DNA of 64,000 bases from Ceratobasidium sp. AG-K (lineage: Eukaryota > Basidiomycota > Agaricomycetes > Cantharellales > Ceratobasidiaceae). Positions 41,610 to 53,204 of this stretch are shown here, piece by piece (the stretch's first letter is position 1; every line of letters begins with the position of its first letter). The translations under genes and the position numbers were made by a program. The notes under the pieces were generated by a model. That model was not told where the DNA came from, did no database searches, and worked only from the letters and a program-made list of their open reading frames with translations. The stretch spans positions 1,860,001 to 1,924,000 of the forward strand of contig JAWNGF010000011.1 in assembly GCA_037039685.1 (NCBI GenBank). The letters run 5' to 3'.

Positions 41610-42093
41610 ACACGTGGTCTGTGCTCACCATCCTCACTTCCAGTACTCGTGAAATCCCCTGAAGAGTCTGGTAACCCACGTGGCAGTTCTGCAGTGGGAA
41701 TCGTTACGCGCTACAAATAACAGATATAAATGTGTGTATATGCGTCAATAGTGCAGGATTATTGGTGATTTCTTAACCTGTAGATTTGGTTGAGGTGGGA
41801 TGCCTGTACACCCGAATTTTCGAGAGATTCTCTCGCCGAATCTCAAGGTCTTGTCCGTGTGACATGAAAGCCCGGAAACGCTGTTGGTAGGTACCCGGGT
41901 GACGCAGAATATCAACACCGCGGCCTTCAGCATAGTAACTTGAAAAAGCGCTATTTACGAGCACTAATGGCGAATTCTTCGTCGCTTGAGCGGGGTCGTC
42001 TTCAATGCTGTGCATGGCGGGTGGCGATGAATGGCAACCCGTTGGCGAAATCATGGTTGACTGGTGACCTGATGGCATGACACTGGAGAGCAA
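41610..42093 (-). CDS. Possible two-exon hypothetical gene
   Basis: A minus-strand frame (MLSSVMPSGHQST...) from 42093 contains SSYYAEGRGVDILRHPGTYQ and ends at a possible donor (GTTAAG, near 41780). An acceptor (TTTGTAG, near 41713) is followed by an open stretch such as VTIPTAELPRGLPDSSGDF. The two parts do not join cleanly in one phase, so the model is tentative. No family recognised. Confidence 0.25.
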
Positions 42094-42445
42094 AATATAC
42101 TAGACATAGGATTTATGTGTGATAAATCAGCAGGGTCTGGACCCGTCACATCTTTCTGCTTCAGTTTCGTTGGTGGAGTGACCTTGACGAGCAAGGTGAT
42201 GAATTATCACCAAGCCGGGCGAAGCCACTCACCCGCTTTGGGGTATTCAGAGCCCACCGGGATCAGTACATCTCTTGCGCCTCATAAGGGAACACCTAGT
42301 ACGGACCACCTGTTGATCTTCCAGTCAATTCTTTGTCTTTATCGCGCATTCACACAGGCAAATATTGATACATACTCGCTTTAAATATGTGAATTATCCT
42401 CGATTTGTCAACCGTTCTCGAAACGCAAAGGATTGGTTCTACTTA

Positions 42446-42688
42446 CTAGCTAGAATCAAACCAGGCATTAGGATCGCTTAACATTAGGACCCATGAGTGG
42501 ATCTTGATCTCACCTCCTAACAATGTGCGAAACCCACGATCAGATTGGACGGCTATCGTGGTATAGACCTCGGAACAGCTCATACCTCCAGGTCCTAAAC
42601 ATCCGTCACCAGTCAGACACCAATGATTAAAATTGTTTAATATCATGCTCAATGGTCCAAAAGGTTCACCTATTAGTGAGCGCACCAT
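42446..42688 (-). CDS. Possible small hypothetical ORF
   Basis: ATG at 42688 opens 80 codons (MVRSLIGEPFGPLSMILNNF...) ending next to a consensus donor GTAAGT, so it could be the first exon of the gene above. No known motif. Confidence 0.2.
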   Translation of the reverse strand: MVRSLIGEPFGPLSMILNNFNHWCLTGDGCLGPGGMSCSEVYTTIAVQSDRGFRTLLGGEIKIHSWVLMLSDPNAWFDSS

Positions 42689-43052
42689 TTCGTTGAATTG
42701 GGACTAGGACTATGTACTTGGTCGGGGCGATTTATTCTGTCGGCTTGTGGCCTGGGTAAATGCTAGTACTGATGGAATGTGCAGTCACACGGAGTGGTTC
42801 AAGTAAGATGGGGAGAATATAAACCGCTGAGTCTCGCACTGCCTTCGGGTGCAAGAACGTCGTCTCCAAGGCGGTCAAAGTTCCTCACAAACCTGCACGA
42901 GGTGCCGTTCGTCAACCACGATGGGTGTGGGCACGTCAGAAGAAACTCGGACCGACTCCGGAGCCGAGAACTGAGCCCACAACTTGAGGGTCTATTGGAA
43001 ATCCAGGCCCATAGGCGCCTGGACGCACCCTGCACCTCTCGAAGCAGCCACC

Positions 43053-44492
43053 ATGTCCACTAGTAAATACAATCCCATCCCACGCAGATTCCGTTACCCG
43101 ACGGGTCATGTCGCAGCTATTCTTTATCGATGCCTAACGTCTCCTACTATTCGCACCCTCGCCCCGTCCTTGAACCGGCTAATGATTAGATCCCGTGCCC
43201 ACACCGACCTGCCTCCAGCACAAGTCTTGCTCGAATTTACTCCTGGCTCTGGTTGGAAGTCTGGCAAGGTATATGAATGGTACGATAAACAGCCGATGAA
43301 AACCTTTACCTCTCTCGAATACTGGAAGGAAAAGCGCGGGGTTCAGCACGAGTTCGTCGTTGTGACACTGGGCAACGGCAAGTACTGTCGGTTCGATCGG
43401 GCAGCCGCGGAAGCCACACGAGGATTAGCTCCGCTCGAGGAGGGTACAACTTCTAAAGACACCGCCCGCATCCTGGGTACAAAGCCCGAGACCAAGGGGC
43501 CGGAACGTGCCGAACTCCTGCTCAGTCTTGAATTTCCCAACGGAGAGGATCTGTCCCTTATCCTCGCAGCCTGTTATAGTATCAAAACCCATGACCGGGC
43601 TGGTTCTTATAATCTCTATCTATATAACTGCTACTTCTTCAGTTGGACGATTACCTGCATAGCTGCTCGGCGGGCGGTTGACTGGAGTGGGGTCACACGG
43701 TCGGAGGAACCTTGGGCGTCAATAGTAGAAACTTCCCTCAAACAGCTTGTACCACGCGCCCAAAATCGCTCGAAAATCTCTACCGGTATCTCAAAACTCG
43801 GCAAATTTGTAGGTTACAATCCGAAGTCCGTTACGCTACACGGTCTACTAGAAGGAACAGATTCAAGTTCAAGTGAGGAAAGGTTTCGAGAGCTTCTACG
43901 CGGTCCGCTAAACAACCTACGGCCGGCCACCGAGAAGCCGATCCAAAAGCTTCTCCTTCGATCACAGCTAGCGCCCACGCTCGAGAAACATATTGACGAG
44001 CACGTAGCTATGGGCGCGACTAAAGTCACTCAGTTATCCGCTGCGCGGGCTGCAGGCGCAATGGCAATACAAGAGGTCTCGTCATTCTACCCTTCAAAAA
44101 TGACAGACTTGAGTTATGGCGGCTTCAAGTGGGACGATCATTGCAATCTGGCCTGGGAGGCCGCATACATGGCTGCCACTGCCGCTGCCAGCGCATCGTC
44201 CGATAAGTGGAGTGAGGAATGGGATGCTGTATGGCAACAGCAGTGGGACGAAAAAACAGCGTCCGGGGACATAGAGGTTAATAGACTTGTTGGCCAACGT
44301 GCAGGTGGAGAAGCTAAAACGGCGTGGCGAAACGAATGGATTCGTATCGATTCGGTACGGCAAGAGCATCTCCCTGCAATCGTTGATAGCATGCAGAAAG
44401 GCTTGCTTCAGCATATCCACGACCTCGATGACCAGCGTCTGAGACTGGGAGAGCGGGCTTCGGCAAGTATTCTTAGGTTTAGCAAAAAGTAG
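43053..44492 (+). CDS. Hypothetical protein with LRAT/papain-like features, stop before a conserved-looking tail
   Basis: ATG at 43053 has a good context (CACCATGTCC) and opens 479 codons without introns. Around residues 75-190 the order is a KVYEWYDKQP segment, a histidine (GVQHEFVVVTLGNGKYCRF), then SYNLYLYNCYFFSWTIT. A His followed by an N-C motif in a hydrophobic context resembles permuted papain-fold proteins such as LRAT or PPPDE; this is pattern-level inference. The C-terminal part is Ala/Trp-rich and helical. The frame ends at TAG 44490-44492 but stays open beyond it for 90 codons to TGA 44763-44765 with protein-like, helical sequence. The TAG may therefore be a mutation, or the gene may normally be longer. 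Confidence 0.55.
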   Translation: MSTSKYNPIPRRFRYPTGHVAAILYRCLTSPTIRTLAPSLNRLMIRSRAHTDLPPAQVLLEFTPGSGWKSGKVYEWYDKQPMKTFTSLEYWKEKRGVQHEFVVVTLGNGKYCRFDRAAAEATRGLAPLEEGTTSKDTARILGTKPETKGPERAELLLSLEFPNGEDLSLILAACYSIKTHDRAGSYNLYLYNCYFFSWTITCIAARRAVDWSGVTRSEEPWASIVETSLKQLVPRAQNRSKISTGISKLGKFVGYNPKSVTLHGLLEGTDSSSSEERFRELLRGPLNNLRPATEKPIQKLLLRSQLAPTLEKHIDEHVAMGATKVTQLSAARAAGAMAIQEVSSFYPSKMTDLSYGGFKWDDHCNLAWEAAYMAATAAASASSDKWSEEWDAVWQQQWDEKTASGDIEVNRLVGQRAGGEAKTAWRNEWIRIDSVRQEHLPAIVDSMQKGLLQHIHDLDDQRLRLGERASASILRFSKK

Positions 44493-44765
44493 TGTCCAGC
44501 TAACTTTCTAGAACAACAGGCAAAGGCAGCAAAGCGCCTGATTGGTGATTTACAGGCGCTCGGTAGGAATCAAGCTTCCCAACCGCCACTTCAAGATTAC
44601 ATACGCATGCGAATCGCAGACCACTGTCTGAGGGTAGAAAACTTTGGGTTCAAATCATATGAAGAAGCCCTGGAGACCATCGAGGAGGCAATGCATCAGA
44701 TTTGGATGCAGACACTCGCTGTCTTGGATGGAGAGGAGGGTAATAGGGGGTTAGATGTTGTGTGA

Positions 44766-45811
44766 TTGAATGCGGACCTGAAACTACATCACTACGTATG
44801 TATTGTCGCCGGTCACTGTATTTATAACGAAGCATTTATAATCTCCTCTTATCTTTGAGGTTTCACAAATGTGGCCTATATGCCAGACCAAAATTGGTTA
44901 TGATACCCGAACACTCGGCCGTGGGACCTATAGCGGGGTTTTCTGTAACCGGCAGCTATGGCTGAAGTACCAACATGATGTACTAGCGCTCACAAAGAGC
45001 CTAGGAAATTGGCTTGGAAGAACTGCTCCCTCCGCACTGGGGCGGATGTATGTCTCACGTTCCTATGTTTAATAACACCTCACCCCGAATTTCCTGTTTT
45101 ATCATTTTTCCTTACGACCGTAGTCACATGTTTGCGAGCTGAGGGTCTTATGTACGCATGTATGCGTGTCTATGGGACAATGACAGTGATTTTATGCTAT
45201 GGTTTACCTCTTCATTAATAGACACCTTTATGGTCGCCATACATTTATCCAATTTAGCTAGGGTTAGGTGTGCGGTAGACTTCCACTTAATTCTCGCCCG
45301 CATCATGATTCTTCCCTAGGCGACCCATAGGGATCTGCGGGTTTTGTCTATGGAATCGAGGGGCCATCAACGAGCATTAAGAGGAAGTCTACTGTACAAT
45401 GACCAGTCTTTGTTTACATGTATGTATCACTTGCGAGAATCGTAATACTTGCACCGCTCCACGCTTGTTGTATACCCGGGCATCTATTTTTATGAGCTCG
45501 AGATCAATACTTTAGGTCTCACACTGATACGAAAACTCAGGATGGCACCCCCCAAGCGAGATCAGACCTCTCTTAGGCATTCCGGATGCTATAGGCTCGC
45601 CACTCGGCGTTGGGGTGGGGGTTTGATAGTGGTGCGGCAACGGAGTATAAGAACTATTGGTTTCTAACAGAGCCATAACGATTTGGGTCCACTCGCAGCC
45701 GCTTTCCAATGCCTTTGTATGATAACCCCCCCCCCCCCCCCCATTTTTAACTTGAACTAACTCGACGCCCCAGTAATCTATCCGGGACCAATACTTCCCG
45801 CGTGGCTGTAG
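44766..45811. other. Intergenic, with a C17 homopolymer
   Basis: No gene resolved. A run of 17 C lies at 45726-45742, probably within the 5' region or an intron of the CMD-family gene. Confidence 0.4.
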
Positions 45812-46451
45812 TTGAACCGCTCGAAGGAGCATCTGAGGTAGCGGACGATGTTCGGCGCCAACAAAATGGGGAACTTCGTGCGTTAGATAAGGTCCTGCTA
45901 AACTCAGAACCGTACGTTTCTCGGCGTATTCAGCCAACCATCGGTCTAACAAAGTCAGGTTTACGCAAGGGTGGCAATCGATTTTTAGCCAAATTCGATA
46001 CCACAGCACAGTCCCAGGAGATATCAGAGAACTTATGGTAGGAAAAATGCTCACTCCAACGGATTCCACTCACGCATGATAGTAGATTCTTCGGGTTGCA
46101 GCCCTTGAAGGAGCCGCATATGAGTGGAGATTGCACGAACCTGTCGGTCGCAATGAAGGGCTCACAACGGAACAACTATTGCTGATTCGAGACTCTACCT
46201 TTTCCCCATTCGGCCGAAAACCGACGCCATTCAGCGAAGCACAGCTGGCCGCAATTGCTTTTACGGATGCGTCGACGAGAAACGCACATATACCTGAACC
46301 TGTGTTTCAAGAATTAAAAAAGCACCTGCAGACAGATCGTCAGCTAGTCGAGGCGACGTTAACAGTTGCCGGGTATAATATGGTAGCGCGGACTCTGATT
46401 GCGCTCAACGTTGACGGAGCATCGGAGGATCCTGTACCCATTCCACACTAG
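45812..46451 (+). CDS. Carboxymuconolactone decarboxylase-like (AhpD-fold) protein, 5' end unresolved
   Basis: Three exons fit the CMD fold: 45812-45911 (VRRQQNGELRALDKVLLNSE), 45959-46037 (GWQSIFSQIRYHSTVPGDIR) and 46086-46451 (ILRVAALEGAAYEWRLHEPV ... ending DGASEDPVPIPH). The introns are 47 and 48 bases and join in phase. The ELL.LD..LLHSP, TVPGDIRELMILRVA and YEWRLHE blocks and the C-terminal RQLVEATLTVAGYNMVARTL are typical of fungal CMD proteins, which often sit in secondary-metabolite or aromatic-degradation contexts, though no such cluster is visible here. The CxxC of peroxidase-type members is absent, as in other fungal members. The first exon upstream of 45812 could not be chosen. 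Confidence 0.7.
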
Positions 46452-46684
46452 GGGAAAACGAGAGCATAATTATAATGTAGTTGCTCAGTTAAGTGAATTG
46501 GAAAAAAAATTAAGGCCGCGCGGAGCCTCTTGCCGGATAACCGAGCGTTCAGACATTTTTTATCAGGACGATGAATGAGTGATGATGAGTGGGGCACAAA
46601 TTATATGTGGAAGCGTACGCTACAAATCAGACACAGAGAGAAGCAAAATTGAATCACTGTTACTAGCAATTGACATGCTCAGAC

Positions 46685-47062
46685 TCATCTCAATCTTAGT
46701 GTAAAACCTCCAGAACTTACACAGTGCCCAGAGCTGGCGATTTTTTCAGCGGAAACGTCCATGGCCTCTGTCTTGCTGGAACCCGATCCAGAATATTGCG
46801 TGTGTTGTTCACCCATAACTGTAAAGATAAGTTATATTAATAGCTACGAAGGGAATTTGTCACATTGCTTACTAGTTGGGATTGCCGTCCATGTGGGGTT
46901 ATGCTTAGTACCAGTTTCCTTGTACTGGTAATCGATATCCAATTGGTGATAGACATTTTTGTGCCAATTGTTGACAAGGGATGCCCACCCATTGGTTTTT
47001 GTTGGTTCCCGGAATGTATATTCGCCCTTGCGGCGAGTAAATCGAGTTGAACTGGAAGGCAT
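46685..47062 (-). CDS. Small protein consisting of one double-stranded RNA-binding domain
   Basis: Exon 1 is 47062-46873 (MPSSSTRFTRRKGEYTFREP...) and exon 2 starts at 46818 after a 54-base intron with GTAAGC and TTTACAG. The spliced product is about 107 residues, or shorter if a second donor (GTAAGT, in SGHC) is used and the reading ends there. Almost the whole chain aligns to a dsRBD: a helix (WASLVNNWHKNV), YQYKETGTKHNPTWTAIPTI (the beta sheet, with the GPxHxPxF-like GTKHNPTW), and a second helix KTEAMDVSAEKIASSG (the KK.A...AA motif, partly degenerate). Such a stand-alone dsRBD might act in RNA silencing or as a dsRNA buffer; the role is inferred only from the fold. Confidence 0.65.
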
Positions 47063-48271
47063 GGTGAGTAGGAGAGCTGTTGTGCTACTGGAGTACTAAC
47101 ATTATTCCGTCTATTAAGGACCCAGCAACCGTTAAGCGATATGCATTAGAGTCCTGAGAGCATGATAACCCCATAATACTATACGACAGCAACCTGGAGG
47201 AGCATGCGAAATCCATCGCGACATGGGTGTCTATTGCAGAGGCTGGCGCTGCGACAGTATGTGGACACTGTACTACATGCAAAACACAATGGAATTCGTA
47301 AGGGCACAGATCCGCCGCCGCCCTATTCATCGCAGCGCTCGGTGATCCATAGCAGCAAATGGTGATCTACTCGTGTCTTAGATTAATGATGAAGAACGCT
47401 CAAGAGGCCAAATGGTTAATGGCTTTTACCTATCAGAGCCAAGGGTGAAATACACTTTCGAAAAGTAAGCCAAAATGCATACGAGTAGTGAGCATATTCA
47501 ATTTTCAAAACAGTGGAAGTTTGATTGTGGTAGATTTTATAGCAATGCACACATGACGTACGTATCGAGTGAGAGCGGCCACCGGCAAACCAGCGTTCCT
47601 CGTTACGCGTTGACAAGCTAGAGATAACGTAACTTGTCCCGCAAGTGCAAGTATCGAGACGGTGCGCAAAGCATCTTTTATTATTAATGTTATAGGCTTA
47701 CTATATGCCTGTGACAATGACATCGCGAGTGGCAAGGGAGGGAAAATGGCCAGGACACTGTACTCGAAGTGCCATAACCTAACTATCCCCGGTTTTTTGT
47801 GTTAAAACTTGGTGATAGATATATTCCAAGTTCTATTCGGATGATTTGTTTAGCTTCTGATATGTTGATGATCTCTGGTGCCCAACGAGTACTTTGCGAT
47901 AGTCAATGACTGTGGTTGTGGTCCAGGACAGCGATGCACAATCCTGGTTGGTTACGTAATAGCCGCCCATTGGTTGGTAACCAAGCTCCGATTGCAACGA
48001 AGTGACTTGAACGGGTTTGGTTTAATTTTGACCGAGAAACCATGCCCGCCTAAATCTTCGCACGTTAAACCTTCTTCCCTAGGGCCATTCTTGCGCAATA
48101 GACTCAGTTACATCCATTTATTTGCATTGCATAACTGAACAAATCACTCGTACCATTCCACCAGGATTCGATAGGTCCGTGTCACTTCTCAATTATTGAT
48201 GAGCATGACATCAGCCGTTAGCCATTAGGCACAAGATACACTTCACTCCGCTAAAAAATTAAAAATTAAAA
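47063..48271. other. Intergenic, no gene recognised
   Basis: Only short frames without motifs. AATTAAAAATTAAAA repeats lie just before the Dus3 start. Confidence 0.5.
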
Positions 48272-51087
48272 ATGTCTACCACGGGAATAATCAGCCCAGA
48301 GAGCAGTCGGCGTTGGCCACCGGGTACTGCGCCCATTAAAGAACAGTATGTTCTCATTTCACAAGCACTACACCCTTGCTCATACTTTACTCTGTTGGAC
48401 CTTCTACAGGTATCTTGCTGGAGATCCCTTTTCTACTCGGCGCCATACACCGGATGATGATGCGGCAGAAGGTGAAACCAGCCATTTGTCCAAGAAGAGA
48501 GCTGCAGACCAACCTCGCACGAGCGCCACGGAGCCTCCTTCTGAGCTCGTGCCAGTGCAAAGCGAACTCGGGGAAGGCGAAGACCCGGACCAGAGCCAGG
48601 AACCGGCCTCCAAAAAACAGCGCATTCCATCGTCTGAACGAAGACTCCTCGCAAAAGAGAAACGAAAAGAGCAAAAAGGTGCTAACAAGGGCCGAAAATT
48701 TGCCCGCGTGCAAGACGGGGTTGCATTGTGCCATGGTGCCTCGCGAGGGGAGGATTGTATAGACGGAGACAAGCAAGTTTTATTGGGTTGCCTGTGATCG
48801 GCGCATTGATCAGCGCTTTGACAGGTGTCGATTTTCGCACGATATACCTCATTACTTGGAGGCCAAGCCAGCCGATATCGGGTTTCCCCCAAGAGAATCA
48901 TTATCAAGCACCGAACCATTTGTACTCCCTCCTGAATCATCGCCACTCTCCGAGGCGTACCCATATCTCCACAAGTCATCCAACTGTCCCAATTTCGCCT
49001 GCTCTGGCAAATGCCAGTCCGGGTTCAAGTGCCGTTTCCTTGGATCACACGTCGAATTACAAGAAACGGAACCCACTCCAATATTCAAACTCTCCAAGGA
49101 CGAGCCCAAATTTGAGCGGGTGAAGGATCATATCTTAGAACTCAACTTTCCTTCATCCGGGTTACAAAAACTACTGAGGACGCACCAAGTAAGTGCGTGA
49201 CCCGAGAGACGTGTGGTTTGCTAACACCCAAGGCCAGTACTCGTTTCCAACAGCAGAAGCCTACCTAACGGAACTTTCTCGGCTCACCAACGAAGACGCG
49301 GGCAAGAGCGGTCTACCTATCGAACCTCCCCTCGAAACACCTCGTAATACGGGTGGCGCAGACCCAGAAGCCCAGCGCGATACACCCGATGTACCAATGC
49401 GAGCGAGCGAAAAGAAACGACTGCGATGGCAAGGAATGAATTGTATGTATTTTCTGTATTACCCACGACCAGCAGATACTAAGCCAGCATTAATAGATTT
49501 GGCACCATTAACAACTGTCGGGAACCTGGTGAGTTTGATATATCGACTGTCCAAGGAAACATAGCGCTTATAGGAGCAGCCATTTCGCCGATTATGTGCC
49601 TCGTACGGGGCTCAGATCACTTGTTCCGAGATGGCCCTGTCTCAATCACTTCTACAAGGCTCAAACTCCGAGTGGAGTTTGGTTAGGCGCCATCCAAGCG
49701 AGAAGACGTTTGGTGTCCAGGTGGGTACACTACTCCGTACCGGACCTGATCTCTCAATCAACTTTGATAGATTGCAGGAGCAAAGATTCCACAACTCGTA
49801 CGCGCCGCCGAGCTCCTCGCTAACGAATTTGGCCCCAACAACGGTCGCGAACGAGCCCAAATCGACTTTGTTGATGTCAATTGTGGATGCCCGATCGACA
49901 TGGTGTTCCGAAGTGGGGCTGGGTCGGCTCGTAAGTACATTCAATCAACGGGACCTATTTATGCCGATAATTCGTTGGGACAGTGCTTGACAACCACAAT
50001 AAACTTGGAAAAATATTGATTGGGATGTCGCGTGCTTTGGGCGAGGTACCTCTGACGATCAAAGTCCGGACCGGAATCAAAGAGGGTCGGAATACATCGC
50101 ACAAGTTGATGCCGCGCCTAGCGCGCTGGGGGGTCAATGCCTTCACTGTAAGCCTGATCCTATTGCGGGTAGCACTATCACGGACTTCTAATGGCGGAGA
50201 AACTACATGAAAGATCCATGGGAGGACACGACAACAACGATACTCGAAGCTAGCAGATTGGGACTATATCAAGGAGTGCGTCGAGGCGCTAAGGGCTAGC
50301 ACCGAAGACGACGACTGTAAGTCCGAACACAACCCTAACTTTTCTTCCGGTAAGACTGATTCTTTGCGGGGAAGTGCCAACGATTCCTATCTTTGGTGGT
50401 GGTGACGTGTACTCTGCGGAGCAGTATTGGACGAATGTAGAACGCACCGGAGTTGATGGGATTATGGTTGGACGGGGTGCGTTGATCAAACCTTGGATTT
50501 TGTGGGTGGATTACTTTTCGAATCCAAGGTGGTATTGACCCACACCTAGCACGGAAATTACCGAACGCAGAGAGTGGGATATTAGTTCTCGAGAGCGGTT
50601 GGATATGATTCGCCAGTACGCGGAATATGGGCTCAAGTATGTAGCTTATCTGTGTTGGCATTGCGAAAACTCATCGATTACCTAGCCATTGGGGCTCGGA
50701 CACCGTTGTATGTTCCCGCCGAAATTCCGGGTGAAATTGCACAGGCTGATTTATGCATGTCTTAGGGGGTGAACAACACGCGCCGATTCTTATGTGAGGC
50801 GTTATCGTTCACGTATCGTTACGTGCCTATTGGTCTTCTCGAGCGTTTACCAGGACAAATCAACGAGCGCCCACCCGCGTATCACAGCCGGGACGAGTTG
50901 GGTAAGTGAAGCCAAAAGCAACTGGCATTCATATCTCTTATCGTTGGCAGAAACGCTTTTGGCAAGTAACAAGAGCAGTGACTGGGTTCGAATTAGTGAA
51001 ATGTTCCTTGGTCCTGCGCCCGAAGGGTGGTCGTTTGTTCCCAAGCACAAGAGCAACGCGCAAGGAGGCGAGGAAGGGAATGGTTGA
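48272..51087 (+). CDS. DUS3: tRNA-dihydrouridine(47) synthase (Dus3)
   Basis: Flavoenzyme that reduces uridine 47 in the variable loop of tRNAs. Fourteen exons with borders at 48272-48345, 48410-48772, 48825-49188, 49238-49442, 49497-49528, 49580-49720, 49771-49930, 49984-50147, 50214-50316, 50375-50501, 50550-50636, 50686-50707, 50766-50901 and 50951-51087 join to 704 residues. The N-terminal half has a basic segment and two CCCH zinc fingers ([35 protein letters not shown]). The barrel begins at [17 protein letters not shown]. The catalytic Cys lies in [18 protein letters not shown] (about residue 433). The [16 protein letters not shown] and IPIFGGGDV blocks, the GxMVGRGAL phosphate site and KHWGSD-type tail are all present. 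The second intron starts GC, not GT (GCAAGT, 48773-48824). All phases agree, so the gene seems functional. Confidence 0.93.
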
Positions 51088-51856
51088 CTTGTTCGGGTCG
51101 GCGCAAGTTGGATCGATAACCATGTAAACAACCACGATTGAGAAGAACATCCATATCGAACCTGACCCAATCGAGTCCAGAACGACCACATGATAGCAAG
51201 AATGGCGCCAAAACATGGCCAAGCGATCTGGGTGTTGTCAATCAACAAATTTGGCACACGTGACTAGTGTCGATACTTGAGACCCGTCGCACGAGCTGTG
51301 GAATGAGCGCTATGTGTCTGAAAATTCTACTAACGCGTTATACATGGGGTATAACACGGTCGTTACTATCAAGAAGAGGGGGATCTAGAGGGATAAAGTG
51401 GAGGAATTAAATGCCCAAGTCGCGCAATTGCAGGAAGAGTCAGGTGACGCAGGGTCTTTATGTAGTCTAGGACCCTTGGCTTGAGTGTCCGGTGGTTCAC
51501 CAATGGTGCACGGGTCCTCTCTGATTGTGGGCCAGTCCCTCAAAGCTCTGGCTGCACCCAACATGCCTCCCAATTTCTCCCCCCGCCCACCACCTCCCTT
51601 CAAACTTTCCCTACAATCTCGTTCCAAAACGTTCTAAGCGTCATACCCAACAAATCTCACTAGGCAAGTTTGTCGGGATTGCTATTATATCCAGATTTAT
51701 TTTATATCTGGAACGTGTCTGAGGGCTGAAATTCTAGCTCTGGACACCACACTCGGCGACACCCGTCCCGAAGCCTCCCTCCACCATAATACAACTTGGA
51801 CTTTAGCTAACCAACTCCTGTTTATTATTATAGACCTTTCATATTTACTCTTTAAA
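51088..51856. other. Intergenic, no gene recognised
   Basis: A short plus-strand stretch near 51400 could encode a heptad-like VEELNAQVAQLQEESGD, perhaps a remnant. Nothing else supported. Confidence 0.4.
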
Positions 51857-52327
51857 ATGCCTCGCGCTGCCTCTGAGAAGACTGCCGCCACTAGGAAGGG
51901 TCAGTACACCTCTCTCCCTTGATCGCATACACGCGGACGTTATGGCTGATTACTCATACGTTCTCACACCTCTACCTATTCCACCTACTGGCAACACGTT
52001 ATTCGACGTCTTGTCCTCGTTGCTGCCGCCGGTCTTAACCGCCCGCGCTATTCTCTCGCCCGTACGATCGTTCCAACCGTTATAACTCATCCAGCCAAGG
52101 CGCCTGCTGCCACCGCCGGTGCCAAGAAGAAGTCCTCGCCCTACAACGCCTACATGAAATCCGAGTTGGCTAAGCTCAAGGAGAAGAGCCCGGATATGTA
52201 AGTCTGCCTGTTGTTGGTCTTGAATGATGCTTAGATGCCGCACTCGATCAGGACCCACAAGGAGCGCTTCAAACTTGCTGCTACCTCCTGGGCTGAGGCT
52301 CCCGAGAACCCCAAGAACCAGAAGTAA
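51857..52327 (+). CDS. Small YABBY/HMG-box-like DNA-binding protein
   Basis: Three exons, 51857-51899, 52095-52197 and 52252-52327, give 73 residues: a basic, Ala/Lys-rich N-terminus (MPRAASEKTAATRKAKAPAA) followed by KKKSSPYNAYMKSELAKLKE and THKERFKLAATSWAEAPENP. The SPYN.YMK.EL..LK and HKE.FK.AA..W spacing is that of the YABBY-type HMG fold, common as a one-domain protein in basidiomycetes. The expected role is non-specific DNA bending or chromatin architecture. The first intron is unusually long for this locus (195 bases). Confidence 0.75.
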
Positions 52328-53204
52328 ACATGGTTGCTCGTTCCCGCAGTTCATGTGATTCCCTTAATGGTACTTGAACTGCCTTTGCTTTTCTTGGAGG
52401 GTTCTGCTGTCTATACCGGGTCTCGATGTTTATTCTCTGTCCTCTATCGTTCGATTTGTATGTACGATTTCTCGAATTGATTCCATTAAATGTACTTCCG
52501 ATCTAAGGGACTTGAGTCTATCGCGATGCAACCTCGTAATACAAACTCGCCCTGCTTCGCGCTTTAGCCAACTGAGAAAGTGGTGTCGTCGTGTCGCTTT
52601 GCCCAGGGCCATCATCATTTGCCTCGGAATTTATGCTCGTACGAGAAGCGTATTAAACAATTTGTTCCTAACTGTGCAGCACCAAAACGAAACCTGTCAA
52701 TGGCACAACGTCCTCATTTGATCGTCCACCTCCTATCAGACATAACTTCAACAACGCGCTACGCCTTGATGCTATCGCCCCTCCCACACTCAACTTTGTA
52801 TGAGCCACCGATACGATAATATTCCGGGTTTATGCGGCCTGAGAAACGCCATCTACATTACACTTGTAATTGAATGTCGGTCGCCCACATATTCTAATTC
52901 CAGCGTACACCAAGCTCCATGGACACTAAGAGCGATCAACCTCCTGCTCCTCACCCATGATCCGCCCGCCGACAAACAATCTCGCCTACCTTGCAATTAC
53001 AGTCTAGCGCATAGCTCCCCTAAATCAGCCAAGCCAACAAACGCTGACATCATCCTGATTCTTTCATAGCCATGAGGCAAATGCATACATCATCGCAGGT
53101 GATCTCCACTCCGGGTGGGTATAAGTACCTCTGGGCTGCGGGCCCGACCTCAAGTCTACTACGAATACCTACGATAACGAGGATACCAGCGAATAACTAC
53201 AAAT
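52328..53204. other. Intergenic, no gene recognised
   Basis: Contains the 3' region of the YABBY-like gene and the promoter of the next gene. No supported ORF. Confidence 0.5.

Noticed and set aside
45512..46069. 185-codon minus-strand ORF
   Set aside because: It lies antisense to the CMD-family exons, whose splice phases and family motifs are convincing, and it crosses the C17 run as poly-Gly.
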